Below, one piece after another: positions 44,220 through 53,321 of a stretch of 64,000 nt of DNA. Numbering within the stretch: the stretch's first letter is position 1; each line of letters begins with the position of its first letter. The translations under genes and the position numbers were made by a program. The stretch comes from an uncultured Fretibacterium sp. (lineage in GTDB: Bacteria > Synergistota > Synergistia > Synergistales > Aminobacteriaceae), in NCBI GenBank assembly GCA_937911045.1, contig CALEPX010000013.1, positions 20,494 through 84,493 on the forward strand, given 5' to 3'. Under the pieces are notes generated by a model. That model saw nothing but the letters and a program-made list of their open reading frames with translations, had not been told where the DNA came from and ran no database searches.

Positions 44220-45950
44220 ATGCCGACAGAAGTTTTCGCATTTGATATTAATATCGCTAATCAGAATTTCCAGACAAACACAGCAAATTCAAATTCAGGT
44301 TCGAGTTCTCAGACTGAGCCAGGACTGTTCGAGAGCATAATCTCGGAATATACGCAAGTTTCTCAGGAAGAAATAAATTCGCAGGTTCCAGAAGCGGATT
44401 CAGGTGAGCCAATCGTGAATGTTTTCCCGCAGCCCATTCTGAATATTATCGCGCCGATTAATGACGATGTTTCGCAAACTGAAAATCATGTTATGCAAAT
44501 TCCGGAATTTCTTGAGAATCTGCAAAATTTCACTCCCGAACAAATCGATACTATACGGGAAATTTTCGCGCCGGAAAATCTCGAACAAATCGTAAACTCG
44601 CTATTAAATAACGCAGAATTGAGCGAAGAATTGCAATCGAAACTCGAATTATTACCGCAGGATTTCGTGCAGAAAATTCAGGACGTTATCAAGAGTTTGG
44701 CGGACAGATTTATCGTTGACGACGCCGAAGAATCTTTGGAAGTTGCCATTCAGCATTTAGCGCACGGTTTTGGTCGCACCGTGAACGAATTGATGGACGC
44801 AAACGGATTCGCAAGACCTGAAATTTCAGATGAATCTGAAGCTGAGCCAGAATCTGAATCTGGATCTGAAGCTGGATCTGAAATTCGCTCGAAAAAACGC
44901 GCCAAAAATTCCGATTCAGATTCCGAGACAATTTCCAGTGATGCAGCAATCGCAATATCCGGTAATTTTCCGGTTCAGCCGAATGAATCACAAAATATCA
45001 TTTCTGACGCGAACACAAAATCAGATCGGTCAATTACGAATACGAATCAAGATATAAATTCCAAACCAGACGCAAAATCTGAACTCAGGAATAACGCAAT
45101 CGCCGATCAAAACGCAGCTCTCGGAAACGCAAATCCCAGCGAAATTCCAGAGAATGATGATAACTCGAATATCGCGCAAAAGAATTTCCGTGAAGTACTC
45201 GCTTCCAGAATTTCAGAACGTCAGGGAAATATCGAAGCCGAAGCCGGTTCTGAATCTGAAGCCGAATCTGAATCTGAATCTGAATCCGAAGATTTCCAGA
45301 ATCAGAATAATCGCGAAAACCAGAATTTCTTCGGGGCAAATAATTCACGAAACAGAAACGTTAATAATTCACGACGCTTCAATGATGACACGCGACAAAA
45401 TTCCAGAGTTAATTCACGCAGCGAATCCGTCAGAAATGATTTCCAGAACTTTTTCGATGGAGTGCTGAATAATCGGCGAACACTCTCAACATCTCAGGCA
45501 CAACCGCTGGACTTGCGCACAAATCTGAATCTTTCACGCAGCGAATCGCTCAGTAATGGCATAGTCAACGTCGTGAGATTCATTCGCGCAGACGGGCTTC
45601 ACAAGGCAAATATTGTAATTGATCCTCCGGCATTGGGACGTATCACGATTGAATTAACGTCAACAAGTTCCGGTGTCGAAGCGTCCGTTAAAGTAAATTC
45701 GGAACAAATCCGACAATTAATTCAAGATCAGATTTCGCAACTACGCATGAATTTATCGCGTCAGGGCGTTCAGGTCACGGAATTTACGGTTGATGTTCAG
45801 CAGGAAAACGCGAATCAGCAAAATTCTCAGCAGCAACAGCAACACAGATTTTTTTCTCAGGCAAATTTCGTGAACGATGATGATTTAGATCCAGAATCCG
45901 AAGATTTCAGAATTGATTTGGAACAGGGGCTGCTCTATTGGGTGGCTTAA
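44220..45950 (+). CDS. fliK: Flagellar hook-length control protein FliK
   Basis: A 576-residue secreted ruler protein. The conserved C-terminal Flg_hook domain (about 445-525) is visible as IDPPALGRITIELTSTSSG, VKVNSEQIRQLI and LRMNLSRQGVQVTEFTVDV. The middle is low complexity: Ser/Glu repeats at about 204-222 and 342-357, and Asn/Arg/Gln-rich stretches, as is normal for ruler regions. A Gln run follows the conserved domain. AAGGAG precedes the ATG. Confidence 0.88.
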   Translation: MPTEVFAFDINIANQNFQTNTANSNSGSSSQTEPGLFESIISEYTQVSQEEINSQVPEADSGEPIVNVFPQPILNIIAPINDDVSQTENHVMQIPEFLENLQNFTPEQIDTIREIFAPENLEQIVNSLLNNAELSEELQSKLELLPQDFVQKIQDVIKSLADRFIVDDAEESLEVAIQHLAHGFGRTVNELMDANGFARPEISDESEAEPESESGSEAGSEIRSKKRAKNSDSDSETISSDAAIAISGNFPVQPNESQNIISDANTKSDRSITNTNQDINSKPDAKSELRNNAIADQNAALGNANPSEIPENDDNSNIAQKNFREVLASRISERQGNIEAEAGSESEAESESESESEDFQNQNNRENQNFFGANNSRNRNVNNSRRFNDDTRQNSRVNSRSESVRNDFQNFFDGVLNNRRTLSTSQAQPLDLRTNLNLSRSESLSNGIVNVVRFIRADGLHKANIVIDPPALGRITIELTSTSSGVEASVKVNSEQIRQLIQDQISQLRMNLSRQGVQVTEFTVDVQQENANQQNSQQQQQHRFFSQANFVNDDDLDPESEDFRIDLEQGLLYWVA

Positions 45951-45984
45951 TTCGTAAAATATATATAAAGGGGAAAAATTCAAA

Positions 45985-46413
45985 ATGTCAGTAACAAGTG
46001 TAAATAATACGACGACGGCTACCCAATCGACCGCAACAGCTTCAACGAACGCACTGAATGATTTAGGCAAAGACGCGTTCCTGAAATTACTCATCGCGGA
46101 ATTATCAAATCAAGACCCGTTGAACCCGATGGAAGACCGCGAATTTATATCACAGATGGCGACGTTCTCAAGCCTCGAACAAATGCAGAACATGAACAAA
46201 ACTCTCGAAGACATGGCAGAAGCTAACAAATTCTCAGCCGTGAGTTATATCGGCAAGGCAGTCGCTTTCACAAAAGGCTCAGATGAAGACGCTCAACAGG
46301 TCGCGGCAATCGTAAACGCAGTATGGTTTGAACCCGATGGTCGCGCAATTCTCGACACAACTGAAGGCGAAGTTGCTCTCGAAGATGTCGAAGGAGTTTC
46401 GGAGATTGGCTAA
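45985..46413 (+). CDS. flgD: Flagellar hook-capping scaffold protein FlgD
   Basis: A 142-residue protein, short like Bacillus FlgD and lacking the large C-terminal Ig domains of enteric FlgD. The conserved DAFLKLLIAELSNQDPLNPM followed by MATFSSLEQMQNMN (about 28-70) and the YIGKAV segment are clear. It caps the growing hook so FlgE can polymerise. Strong context: between fliK and flgE. Confidence 0.93.
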   Translation: MSVTSVNNTTTATQSTATASTNALNDLGKDAFLKLLIAELSNQDPLNPMEDREFISQMATFSSLEQMQNMNKTLEDMAEANKFSAVSYIGKAVAFTKGSDEDAQQVAAIVNAVWFEPDGRAILDTTEGEVALEDVEGVSEIG

Positions 46414-46487
46414 ATATGCCCGTCACACGTTTATAATATCAGGTAATAATAAATAATTATCACGAATTTTTCAGGAGGTTTAGCAAA

Positions 46488-48764
46488 ATGCTCAGGTCAT
46501 TAATGACAGCAGTTACGGGTGTCAGGGCGCACCAGACAATGCTCGACGTTACGGGCAATAATATTTCCAACGCCAACACGACCGGCTTCAAGAAAGACAC
46601 AACGATTTTCGCGGACTTGATGTATCAGGCAAGCAAATACGCTTCAGCACCGTCGGACACTCGCGGAGGAATTAACCCTGCACAAGTTGGTCTCGGAGTC
46701 AGTGTCGCAGCAATCGAAACGATTCATACACAGGGGTCAGCTTCGTACACCGGCAACCCGTCCGACATGATGATTCAAGGCAGCGGATTTTTCGTGTACA
46801 AGAACGGCGACATAAATTATTTCTCGCGCTCAGGTGCAGCAGTTCGAGACTCAAACAGCGATCTCGTTCAATCCGGAACTGGCTACAAACTTCAGGGCTA
46901 CAAAATGTCCGAAGACCCGCTGAATCCGTCGGAATATGTTCGCGACTCAGAACTCACGACCGTTAATATTCCGCTGGGACGCAAACTCGAAGCAAAAGAC
47001 ACGTCCGAAGTGAAATTTCAGTGCAACTTGGACAGCCGTGCTAAATCATACTTGCCATACGGATTCGCTGACTTGCCGTATAATGCTTATTGCGGCTGGG
47101 ACGGAAATCCAACAGGAACTGCGAAAGTTCAGCTCGGCGACAAAACTTATGACATGAGCTTCATGACAAACATCAACGGCGCGCGCGCAAATCAAGCAAC
47201 AGTTACTCAGGACGCAAACAACGTGAATTACGTCAAAGATTACATGACCGTACAACTTGCTCAGGGTGTTAGCACACTTGATCTCAATTTCGACATGATC
47301 GACATAGACAGCAATACAGCAACACCACGACTTGCACTTTCACCGGATTCAGCATTCGGTTATCTCTCAGGCGGCACTTTCACGCTTGACCCACCTGCTG
47401 CTGGTGCTAATTATGACACACTCATATTCCAGTTTCCTGGCTCAACTCCGGGCGCATATTTCACTGCTGAATACGACGACACAACCGGTGAGTTAAAAAT
47501 CCGAGACATCGATTACACAGACGCAGATGCAAACGGCGTTCTTACTGATGAAAGCGAAATCAACGTTATCAATGCTCCAGTTCTCACGTATAACATGAAA
47601 AGTAATATGAATTATACGTATATTAATCCAACGGGAACAGTTACGATTAATGGCACAGACACTCCGGTTAGCTACAAAATGATCGCGGAATTTGATGAAA
47701 GCGTCGTTACGAACGGCACAAATTCTGAAATGTCCGGAAAATCTACAACTCTCACGATGTGGTTCTATGACGATCAGGCTGCCACTACTGGAATGCAAAA
47801 AATGGAAGCTACTGTTTACTTCAACGCAGACGGAACTTTCAATTCAGCAGTTTTCCCGGATGATGCGGTTTTCCCGACTGGACTTAACGCGAGAAATTTC
47901 CAAATCGTAGCTGACGGTGAAACACTGACCTTCCAAAAAGCGCAAGATCTCAATAATCCGGGCGATTCTTGGGACAATATCCAATCGATTTATCAGGGTG
48001 CTTATCACTCGACAAAGACCACGATTTACGATTGCGACGGCAACACTCACACGCTCGAAGTGAATTTCAAGAAAATCACGGAAAATCGCTGGCGTTGGGA
48101 GGCGTTTTTGCTCGACGAGGACGGTAACACAAGCAATATTACACCAACACCAAGCTCCGGTGAAATCGAATTTTGCGGCTGCGGACCTGTCTGCAACGCC
48201 GTAACAAGTGAGAACGAACGACACGGAAATAGCAACGACGCTTACCCGAACGCTGAAGTTGAAATCGAGATTCCGTTCAGTCTTAACGGAGCGAAAAACA
48301 GCACGGTCAAATTGAATTTCGGCGGTGACGGCGATACGATGATGGGTGTAACGCAATTCGCCTCGGAAACAACAACCAAAGCAGTCTATCAGAACGGTTA
48401 CGCGATGGGAGTTATGGAAAGTTATTCGATCGCTCAGGACGGAACTGTCACGGGAAGCTACTCGAACGGCAAAAATATTCCGATTTACAGAATAGCTCTG
48501 GCAACGTTTGCTAACGAACAGGGTCTCGAAAAAATCGGCAACACAATGTTCAAAGAAACGACTAACTCCGGTGTAGCAAATATCGATCCGGCTGAGTTGA
48601 ACGGCAAAGGAACGATTATGGCGCAATATCTCGAAATGTCCAACGTCGATTTGACCGAGGAATTTACGCACTTGATCATCGCTCAGAGAGGCTTCCAAGC
48701 GAATACACGTGTCATCACGACAAGCGACCAGATTCTCGAAGAAGTCGTGAACCTGAAACGTTAA
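46488..48764 (+). CDS. flgE: Flagellar hook protein FlgE, enlarged, with Lys166/Cys179 pair
   Basis: A 758-residue hook protein; typical FlgE has 400-470. The N-terminal D0 has GVRAHQTMLDVTGNNISNAN and TGFKK, and the C-terminal part has GTIMAQYLEMSNVDLTEE followed by FTHLIIAQRGFQANTR. The centre is expanded by about 300 residues. Residues 160-185 read NIPLGRKLEAKDTSEVKFQC then NLD, with Lys166 and Cys179 spaced by 13. Other cysteines cluster near CGCGPVC. An AGGAGG precedes the ATG. The gene ends the structural part of the operon. Confidence 0.95.
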   Translation: MLRSLMTAVTGVRAHQTMLDVTGNNISNANTTGFKKDTTIFADLMYQASKYASAPSDTRGGINPAQVGLGVSVAAIETIHTQGSASYTGNPSDMMIQGSGFFVYKNGDINYFSRSGAAVRDSNSDLVQSGTGYKLQGYKMSEDPLNPSEYVRDSELTTVNIPLGRKLEAKDTSEVKFQCNLDSRAKSYLPYGFADLPYNAYCGWDGNPTGTAKVQLGDKTYDMSFMTNINGARANQATVTQDANNVNYVKDYMTVQLAQGVSTLDLNFDMIDIDSNTATPRLALSPDSAFGYLSGGTFTLDPPAAGANYDTLIFQFPGSTPGAYFTAEYDDTTGELKIRDIDYTDADANGVLTDESEINVINAPVLTYNMKSNMNYTYINPTGTVTINGTDTPVSYKMIAEFDESVVTNGTNSEMSGKSTTLTMWFYDDQAATTGMQKMEATVYFNADGTFNSAVFPDDAVFPTGLNARNFQIVADGETLTFQKAQDLNNPGDSWDNIQSIYQGAYHSTKTTIYDCDGNTHTLEVNFKKITENRWRWEAFLLDEDGNTSNITPTPSSGEIEFCGCGPVCNAVTSENERHGNSNDAYPNAEVEIEIPFSLNGAKNSTVKLNFGGDGDTMMGVTQFASETTTKAVYQNGYAMGVMESYSIAQDGTVTGSYSNGKNIPIYRIALATFANEQGLEKIGNTMFKETTNSGVANIDPAELNGKGTIMAQYLEMSNVDLTEEFTHLIIAQRGFQANTRVITTSDQILEEVVNLKR

Positions 48765-48788
48765 AAAATAAAATAATCTGAAGTGAAC

Positions 48789-49355
48789 ATGAATCACTCG
48801 AACATAAATTTCCTGCTCGAATCTGAAACACGAACACGAACCAGAAATCACAGGTCAATTCGCAAACGCAAACGCAAAAATCACGCTCTGAAATATTTTG
48901 CGGTCTTAGTATTAATGTTGGCTGTTCCGGTTTGGCTGCTGACAAATTCCGGCTCAGGCTCTCAGGCAAGCGCGAATATTCCGGAGCTGGAACAGAATGC
49001 GCAATCAATGCGTGTTGAGTTTGACCGATTGAAAGACACAGACGAAAATTTGCAGGAACGCGAGAAAATTCTCAAGAGCATAATCACAAATTCACGCGGC
49101 ACTGAAGAAGCTGAGTTAGCATACTGGGATTTGTCGGATTTGTATCTGGATTCGTATCAAGAACCCAAAACGGATTTGGCAATCGCGACGCTCGAAGAAT
49201 TTCTCAAGAATTATCCGGATTCGAATTGGACAACGCATTTCAAGTTAAAGCTTCTGGACTTGTACGGGAACGATAATCCGAAACGCGCAAGTCTCAAGGA
49301 ACAACTCACGAATGATAAATCGCTGCCAAGTTCGTTGCGTTCGTCGATAAATTAG
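48789..49355 (+). CDS. Membrane-anchored TPR-like protein at the end of the flagellar operon
   Basis: I do not recognise this 188-residue protein. A very basic N-terminus (RTRTRNHRSIRKRKRK) precedes one membrane helix (YFAVLVLMLAVPVWLLT). The outer part is helical, with TPR-like spacing (AELAYWDLSDLYLDSY, AIATLEEFLKNYPDS). The frame is open from a GTG at 48783; I use the ATG at 48789. It begins 24 nt after flgE and is followed by a terminator, so it is the last gene of the operon; a role in flagellar or envelope assembly is a guess. Confidence 0.75.
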   Translation: MNHSNINFLLESETRTRTRNHRSIRKRKRKNHALKYFAVLVLMLAVPVWLLTNSGSGSQASANIPELEQNAQSMRVEFDRLKDTDENLQEREKILKSIITNSRGTEEAELAYWDLSDLYLDSYQEPKTDLAIATLEEFLKNYPDSNWTTHFKLKLLDLYGNDNPKRASLKEQLTNDKSLPSSLRSSIN

Positions 49356-49372
49356 AAAAACTAGCAGTCAGC

Positions 49373-49417
49373 AAAAAAAATTTCCCCCGAGCCGTAAAAA
49401 GTTCAGGGGAATTTTTC
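49373..49417 (-). terminator. Bidirectional terminator between flagellar operon and flagellin; copy 1 of a repeat
   Basis: TTCCCC (49382-49387) pairs with GGGGAA (49406-49411). It has A8 on the left and T5 on the right, so it serves both the plus-strand operon and the minus-strand flagellin. The 37-nt core 49381-49417 is identical to 53357-53393. Confidence 0.75.
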
Positions 49418-49431
49418 ATGCGCAGAAATAT

Positions 49432-52400
49432 TTAGCCGCCGATTAAGCTCAGAACGGATTGAGGAAGCTGATTCGCCTGAGCAAGCATTGAAGTTCCGGA
49501 TTGACTCAGAATCTGGAATTTCACAAATTCGAGCATTTCTTTGGACATGTCAGCGTCACGGATTCGAGATTCTGCTGAAGTGAGATTCATTCTGGAGGTC
49601 GTGAGATTTTCGAGTGTAGTTTCGAGTGTGTTCTCGTATGCGCCGATCTTTGAGCGTTGATTTGAAACACGATTAATCGCCTCGTCAAGAATCGTAATCG
49701 CGTGAGAAGCTCCGTCCTGAGTCATCAAGTTCACGCCCTTAATGCCAAGACCAGCCGAGGACATGTCACCAATATCCAACGCTACTTCATCACCTTCTAA
49801 CGCCCCGATTTGAAGAACGTTATTGTTTTTCACGACGTGCAAAATCGTAGTGTAAGGTTCAGAATAATTCGAGGACATAATGAAATTATTATCCGTTTCG
49901 CTCCATGTGGCATTTGCGACCATTGGGTTAAACTCGATGTCGATATTTTTGTCGATAACGCCTGAGAGAATATTTCCGGAAGTTTTTACGTTGCTCGCGA
50001 TTATGGAATTTGTGTGAGCGTTGTAAATGTTCACGTTATAGCTGCTTTCTTCGGATTTTTGAACGGTGTTAAGTCCGAGAGAATCTATCAATTTGCCGTT
50101 CTCGCTCGAAAAAGTTAATTCACCAGCCGACCCCGTCATCAACGAACGTATTATGAACGTGCCTTTCACGGATTCGACGCCGCTATTAGCCGGATTTTCA
50201 ACGAACGTGACGAATTTGTTCGCGTAAGAGCCGGAAACGTATTGACCCTGCCCGAGATCGTCAGAAATTGCATTGTTGAGCTTAACTCTCAGGTCATTCA
50301 GCGTGTCGGAAGCGTAAAGAGTTATCGAAGTATTCTTGCCGTCTTTCTGAGTGACAGAAATTTTCTGAGGCGTTTGCAGCATGAACACTCCAGAATTGTC
50401 CCAGAATTGTTCGAGATCGCGAAGTTTTACGTTTCCGTCGGCGATTTTTCCAACGTAATTTGACGTGAACGAGGCTACCGGAGTTGCGGTGTTGTCCATT
50501 TGAGTCGTGTCCCCATTGTCAGAAACTGCCGGATCTGGGAAATTCGCGGCTGCTGTTGCAAAATTGTCGTTCACTTCCATTGATATATCGCCAACTTCGA
50601 CTTTGCCGGTGTCACTGTTCAGGTAAAAATTCCTGAAGTGAAGCTGTCGATTCGTAACGGCTTGAGCATTCACGTTGTATTGAATCGGATTATTCTTGCG
50701 TGTGACGTAATTCTCATCATCGCTGCCCCAACTTGACGGAGATGTTGAATCCTGCGTGCCTTTGACATATAGCGACGTGTCAGCAGGAGTTTTTGAATCG
50801 CCATTGCCACTCACACTCAGAACGAATTTATTCTGCAAATCGAACAGTGACGGATCAAGCGTTAATTTGAAGTGATCGTCATCTTCACCGAGAAGCGAAC
50901 CCAAATTTACGGTCTTGTTGTCAGATGAGAAAACGAAATCCTTGCTATTGACAGTTTTGTTTGTGCCGTCAGCAGTCATGATGTTAGCAGAAGCCTGAAG
51001 AGTTATCGTGTCCGCTCCAGTTAAATCATCGTGGGATTTATTCACGACTTCGAACAAAACACTCGCGTTATTCTGAGTGTTGCTGTCAACGTTGAAAGAC
51101 AATGAATTTGCAGCAGCTTCTTCACCGTAAAATCCCGTGAGATTCACAACAGCAGCGTGAGCAATTTCTACGTCGGCTTCTTCCTCAATCGATGGAACGT
51201 CAATTATAGTTTTTGTTGAAGCATCGTTATCCGTGATTTTTGTAGTAGCGTCTTCCAGTGGTGTAAGAACTCTAACGCTGAAACTTACTGCGCTTCTTTG
51301 TGCTCCTGAAGCTTTTAGAGTGTATTCCTTTGCGCCTAATGAACTATCAGTTCCAGAATATTTACCCTCGACAAGCACACGATCACCATTTATTTTGATG
51401 CTCCCAGTACTCTGAACTTTTTCTGCGATAATTTTTGCAATACCTGCTTCGTCTGTACCAACGGGAATATCGACATCGATATATCCGTTATATCCTCCTT
51501 TGTAGGCAACAATTCTCAACTTTTCAATGTTGTTGCTCGTGTTACTGTTAGAAACTGTTCCTTTGTATGTCGTAGAATACGAAGTTTCTGGAGTAGATTG
51601 CTCTGGATACAACACTACAGTATGACTAGAAGAGGTGATAGACGTGGTAATAGTAACATTCGTATCATCGCCTGCAGTTGCTTTGAGCGTGTAATAAGAA
51701 TCGCCACCGTCTCCAGGTTCTCCGGTCAGAGTGACAGATTTACCGCTTATCGTTAGGGTTTTATTCACAACCTTCAGGAGGTCAGCTACACCTTTTGCAC
51801 TTGTACCCGCAGGAACGTCAATGAGTACCGTATCAGAATCTCCGCCACACTCAACCTTGATACTTATCGTCTCTACTGAAGAACTGCTATTTTCGTGATC
51901 TACCCTGCCCTGCAATTCAGCGGTTATTTTTGTAGCACGTTCACTAATAATTTCTTGAAGATAACCCAGCTTCGTTGTCGCTCCGGGATAGAGGTTGAAC
52001 TTGGCAGCAGACATTTCGCCTTCCGTAGATGTTGCCGTGATTTTACAATCTCCGTTGACAACCTCAGCACTAACTTTGAATTTCGTAGCGTTTGTTCCGT
52101 TACTATCACTCGCCATTGTTAGCTCATCATTGAAGCTGTTAATCTTGTTTGCGATGAGTTGGGCGACACCTTCTTTGCTTGTACCCGCTGGGATCGTAAC
52201 TTCAGAGTAATAATAAGGGTTATAATAGCTAGTATCACTTGAATCTATGTATCTGTAATACTCTGGATTATCGCGATTAAAAAGATCGTAGTTGTAACCA
52301 TTGCCGTAGTAATCAGGGTGATACAGTTTATCATCAACGCGTTCCGCAGGATTGTAACTTGTATCGTATGGCCAGTAGATTGCTGTTCCAGATTCGCTAT

Positions 52401-53178
52401 TTTCCCCCGTGAGCCTAATCCAGAGTTTTTCGTCTGCATCACTGTCGTTACCGTTAGTGATATTAACTGTTGTAACATATTTCTTAGTGGTCGTCACTTC
52501 TCCGCCGCCACATTTTGTAGCAGTGATCGTATAATCTCCAGCCGGGACATTATCTATCTCTACATTGCCGATACCTATATCGCTACTTGTCTGTAGATTA
52601 GTTACTACGTTTTCGTGCTTGATCTTGAAAATCGTGGACTTCTGAATTTGTGCTGTTCCTGGGTTTTGACGGACTTCGATTTTGTAGTTGCCTTCAGATT
52701 CGATAGTGCCTCTTACATATGCCTTCGTAGTCGTATCTGTAGACGTGACTACACCGCAGCAACTGCCGTCTAAGAGAGCTTTGTTGTTAAACTGAGTGTT
52801 TCTCGCAATCGAGTCAATCTGCGTCTTCAATTCTTCTACTTCCATTTGGATATAGCTTCTATCCTGAGAAGTCAGTGTATCGTTCGCAGCTTGTACAGAA
52901 AGTTCACGCATTCGTTGCAGCATTGAGTTCGTGGCTTCGAGTGCGCCTTCAGCGGTTTCTAAGAGTGAGATTCCGTCACGTGCGTTGCTCTCAGCTCGAT
53001 CAAGTCCGGTAATTTGCGCGCGCATTTTGTTGCTGATTGCGAATCCGGCTGCATCGTCCGAAGCGTTGTTAATCTTCAGACCGGTTGAAAGTTTTTGTAT
53101 CGTGTTTTCCAGTGACTTGTTCGTGGAGTTCAGCGAGTTATACGCCGACAGAGAGGCGAGATTGTTGTTGATCCTCAT
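49432..53178 (-). CDS. fliC: Giant flagellin (1248 residues) with repeated insert domains
   Basis: The N-terminal D0/D1 (residues 1-140: MRINNNLASLSAYNSL, NASDDAAGFAISNKMRAQ, MLQRMRELSVQAAND, FNNKALLDG) and C-terminal D1/D0 (last 110: INRVSNQRSKIGAYENTL, SAESRIRDADMSKEM, FQILSQSGTSMLAQANQ) are canonical. Between them is an insert of about 1000 residues where ordinary flagellins have 0-300. The insert contains at least three related segments: VTIPAGTSKEGVAQLIANK (near 327), IDVPAGTSAKGVADLL (452) and VDIPVGTDEAGIAKIIAEK (569). It also contains Cys residues (140, 141, 223, 378, 444), rare in flagellins. Its ATG overlaps the stop of a leader ORF; transcription likely starts at the sigma-28 promoter at 53322-53348. 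Confidence 0.93.
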   Translation of the reverse strand: MRINNNLASLSAYNSLNSTNKSLENTIQKLSTGLKINNASDDAAGFAISNKMRAQITGLDRAESNARDGISLLETAEGALEATNSMLQRMRELSVQAANDTLTSQDRSYIQMEVEELKTQIDSIARNTQFNNKALLDGSCCGVVTSTDTTTKAYVRGTIESEGNYKIEVRQNPGTAQIQKSTIFKIKHENVVTNLQTSSDIGIGNVEIDNVPAGDYTITATKCGGGEVTTTKKYVTTVNITNGNDSDADEKLWIRLTGENSESGTAIYWPYDTSYNPAERVDDKLYHPDYYGNGYNYDLFNRDNPEYYRYIDSSDTSYYNPYYYSEVTIPAGTSKEGVAQLIANKINSFNDELTMASDSNGTNATKFKVSAEVVNGDCKITATSTEGEMSAAKFNLYPGATTKLGYLQEIISERATKITAELQGRVDHENSSSSVETISIKVECGGDSDTVLIDVPAGTSAKGVADLLKVVNKTLTISGKSVTLTGEPGDGGDSYYTLKATAGDDTNVTITTSITSSSHTVVLYPEQSTPETSYSTTYKGTVSNSNTSNNIEKLRIVAYKGGYNGYIDVDIPVGTDEAGIAKIIAEKVQSTGSIKINGDRVLVEGKYSGTDSSLGAKEYTLKASGAQRSAVSFSVRVLTPLEDATTKITDNDASTKTIIDVPSIEEEADVEIAHAAVVNLTGFYGEEAAANSLSFNVDSNTQNNASVLFEVVNKSHDDLTGADTITLQASANIMTADGTNKTVNSKDFVFSSDNKTVNLGSLLGEDDDHFKLTLDPSLFDLQNKFVLSVSGNGDSKTPADTSLYVKGTQDSTSPSSWGSDDENYVTRKNNPIQYNVNAQAVTNRQLHFRNFYLNSDTGKVEVGDISMEVNDNFATAAANFPDPAVSDNGDTTQMDNTATPVASFTSNYVGKIADGNVKLRDLEQFWDNSGVFMLQTPQKISVTQKDGKNTSITLYASDTLNDLRVKLNNAISDDLGQGQYVSGSYANKFVTFVENPANSGVESVKGTFIIRSLMTGSAGELTFSSENGKLIDSLGLNTVQKSEESSYNVNIYNAHTNSIIASNVKTSGNILSGVIDKNIDIEFNPMVANATWSETDNNFIMSSNYSEPYTTILHVVKNNNVLQIGALEGDEVALDIGDMSSAGLGIKGVNLMTQDGASHAITILDEAINRVSNQRSKIGAYENTLETTLENLTTSRMNLTSAESRIRDADMSKEMLEFVKFQILSQSGTSMLAQANQLPQSVLSLIGG

Positions 53179-53264
53179 GACAACTCAACCCCTTCGACTG
53201 GTATCGCCCTTACTTCAGCAAATCCCCCCCCAGTTTTGGAAACATGTAAAGCTACATTCCGCAT
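53175..53264 (-). CDS. 29-residue leader ORF coupled to the flagellin gene
   Basis: On the minus strand AAGGAGGA (53271-53278) sits 6 nt before an ATG at 53264. The frame encodes MRNVALHVSKTGGGFAE and continues VRAIPVEGVELS, ending with TGA that overlaps the flagellin ATG (ATGA). Three glycines come from a G8 tract (53224-53231). With G7 or G9 the frame would stop 40 or more nt before the flagellin start. The flagellin's own Shine-Dalgarno is weaker (GAAGGGG). Function inferred: translational coupling. I know of no family. Confidence 0.6.
   Translation of the reverse strand: MRNVALHVSKTGGGFAEVRAIPVEGVELS
53224..53231. repeat. Homopolymer C8 (G8 in the leader ORF)
   Basis: Eight C on the plus strand, in the flagellin leader. 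It is the second-longest G/C run I see in the window. A one-base change would separate the leader stop from the flagellin start. Confidence 0.9.
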
Positions 53265-53321
53265 AAAAATTCCTCCTTGAGATTGCAAAATTTGCAAAAA
53301 TATAACGCTCCTACGTTTTGA

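Noticed and set aside
47844..48851. 335-residue open frame antisense to flgE
   Set aside because: Composition rich in Arg, Cys, Phe and His, typical of antisense frames in this genome; flgE is clearly the real gene.
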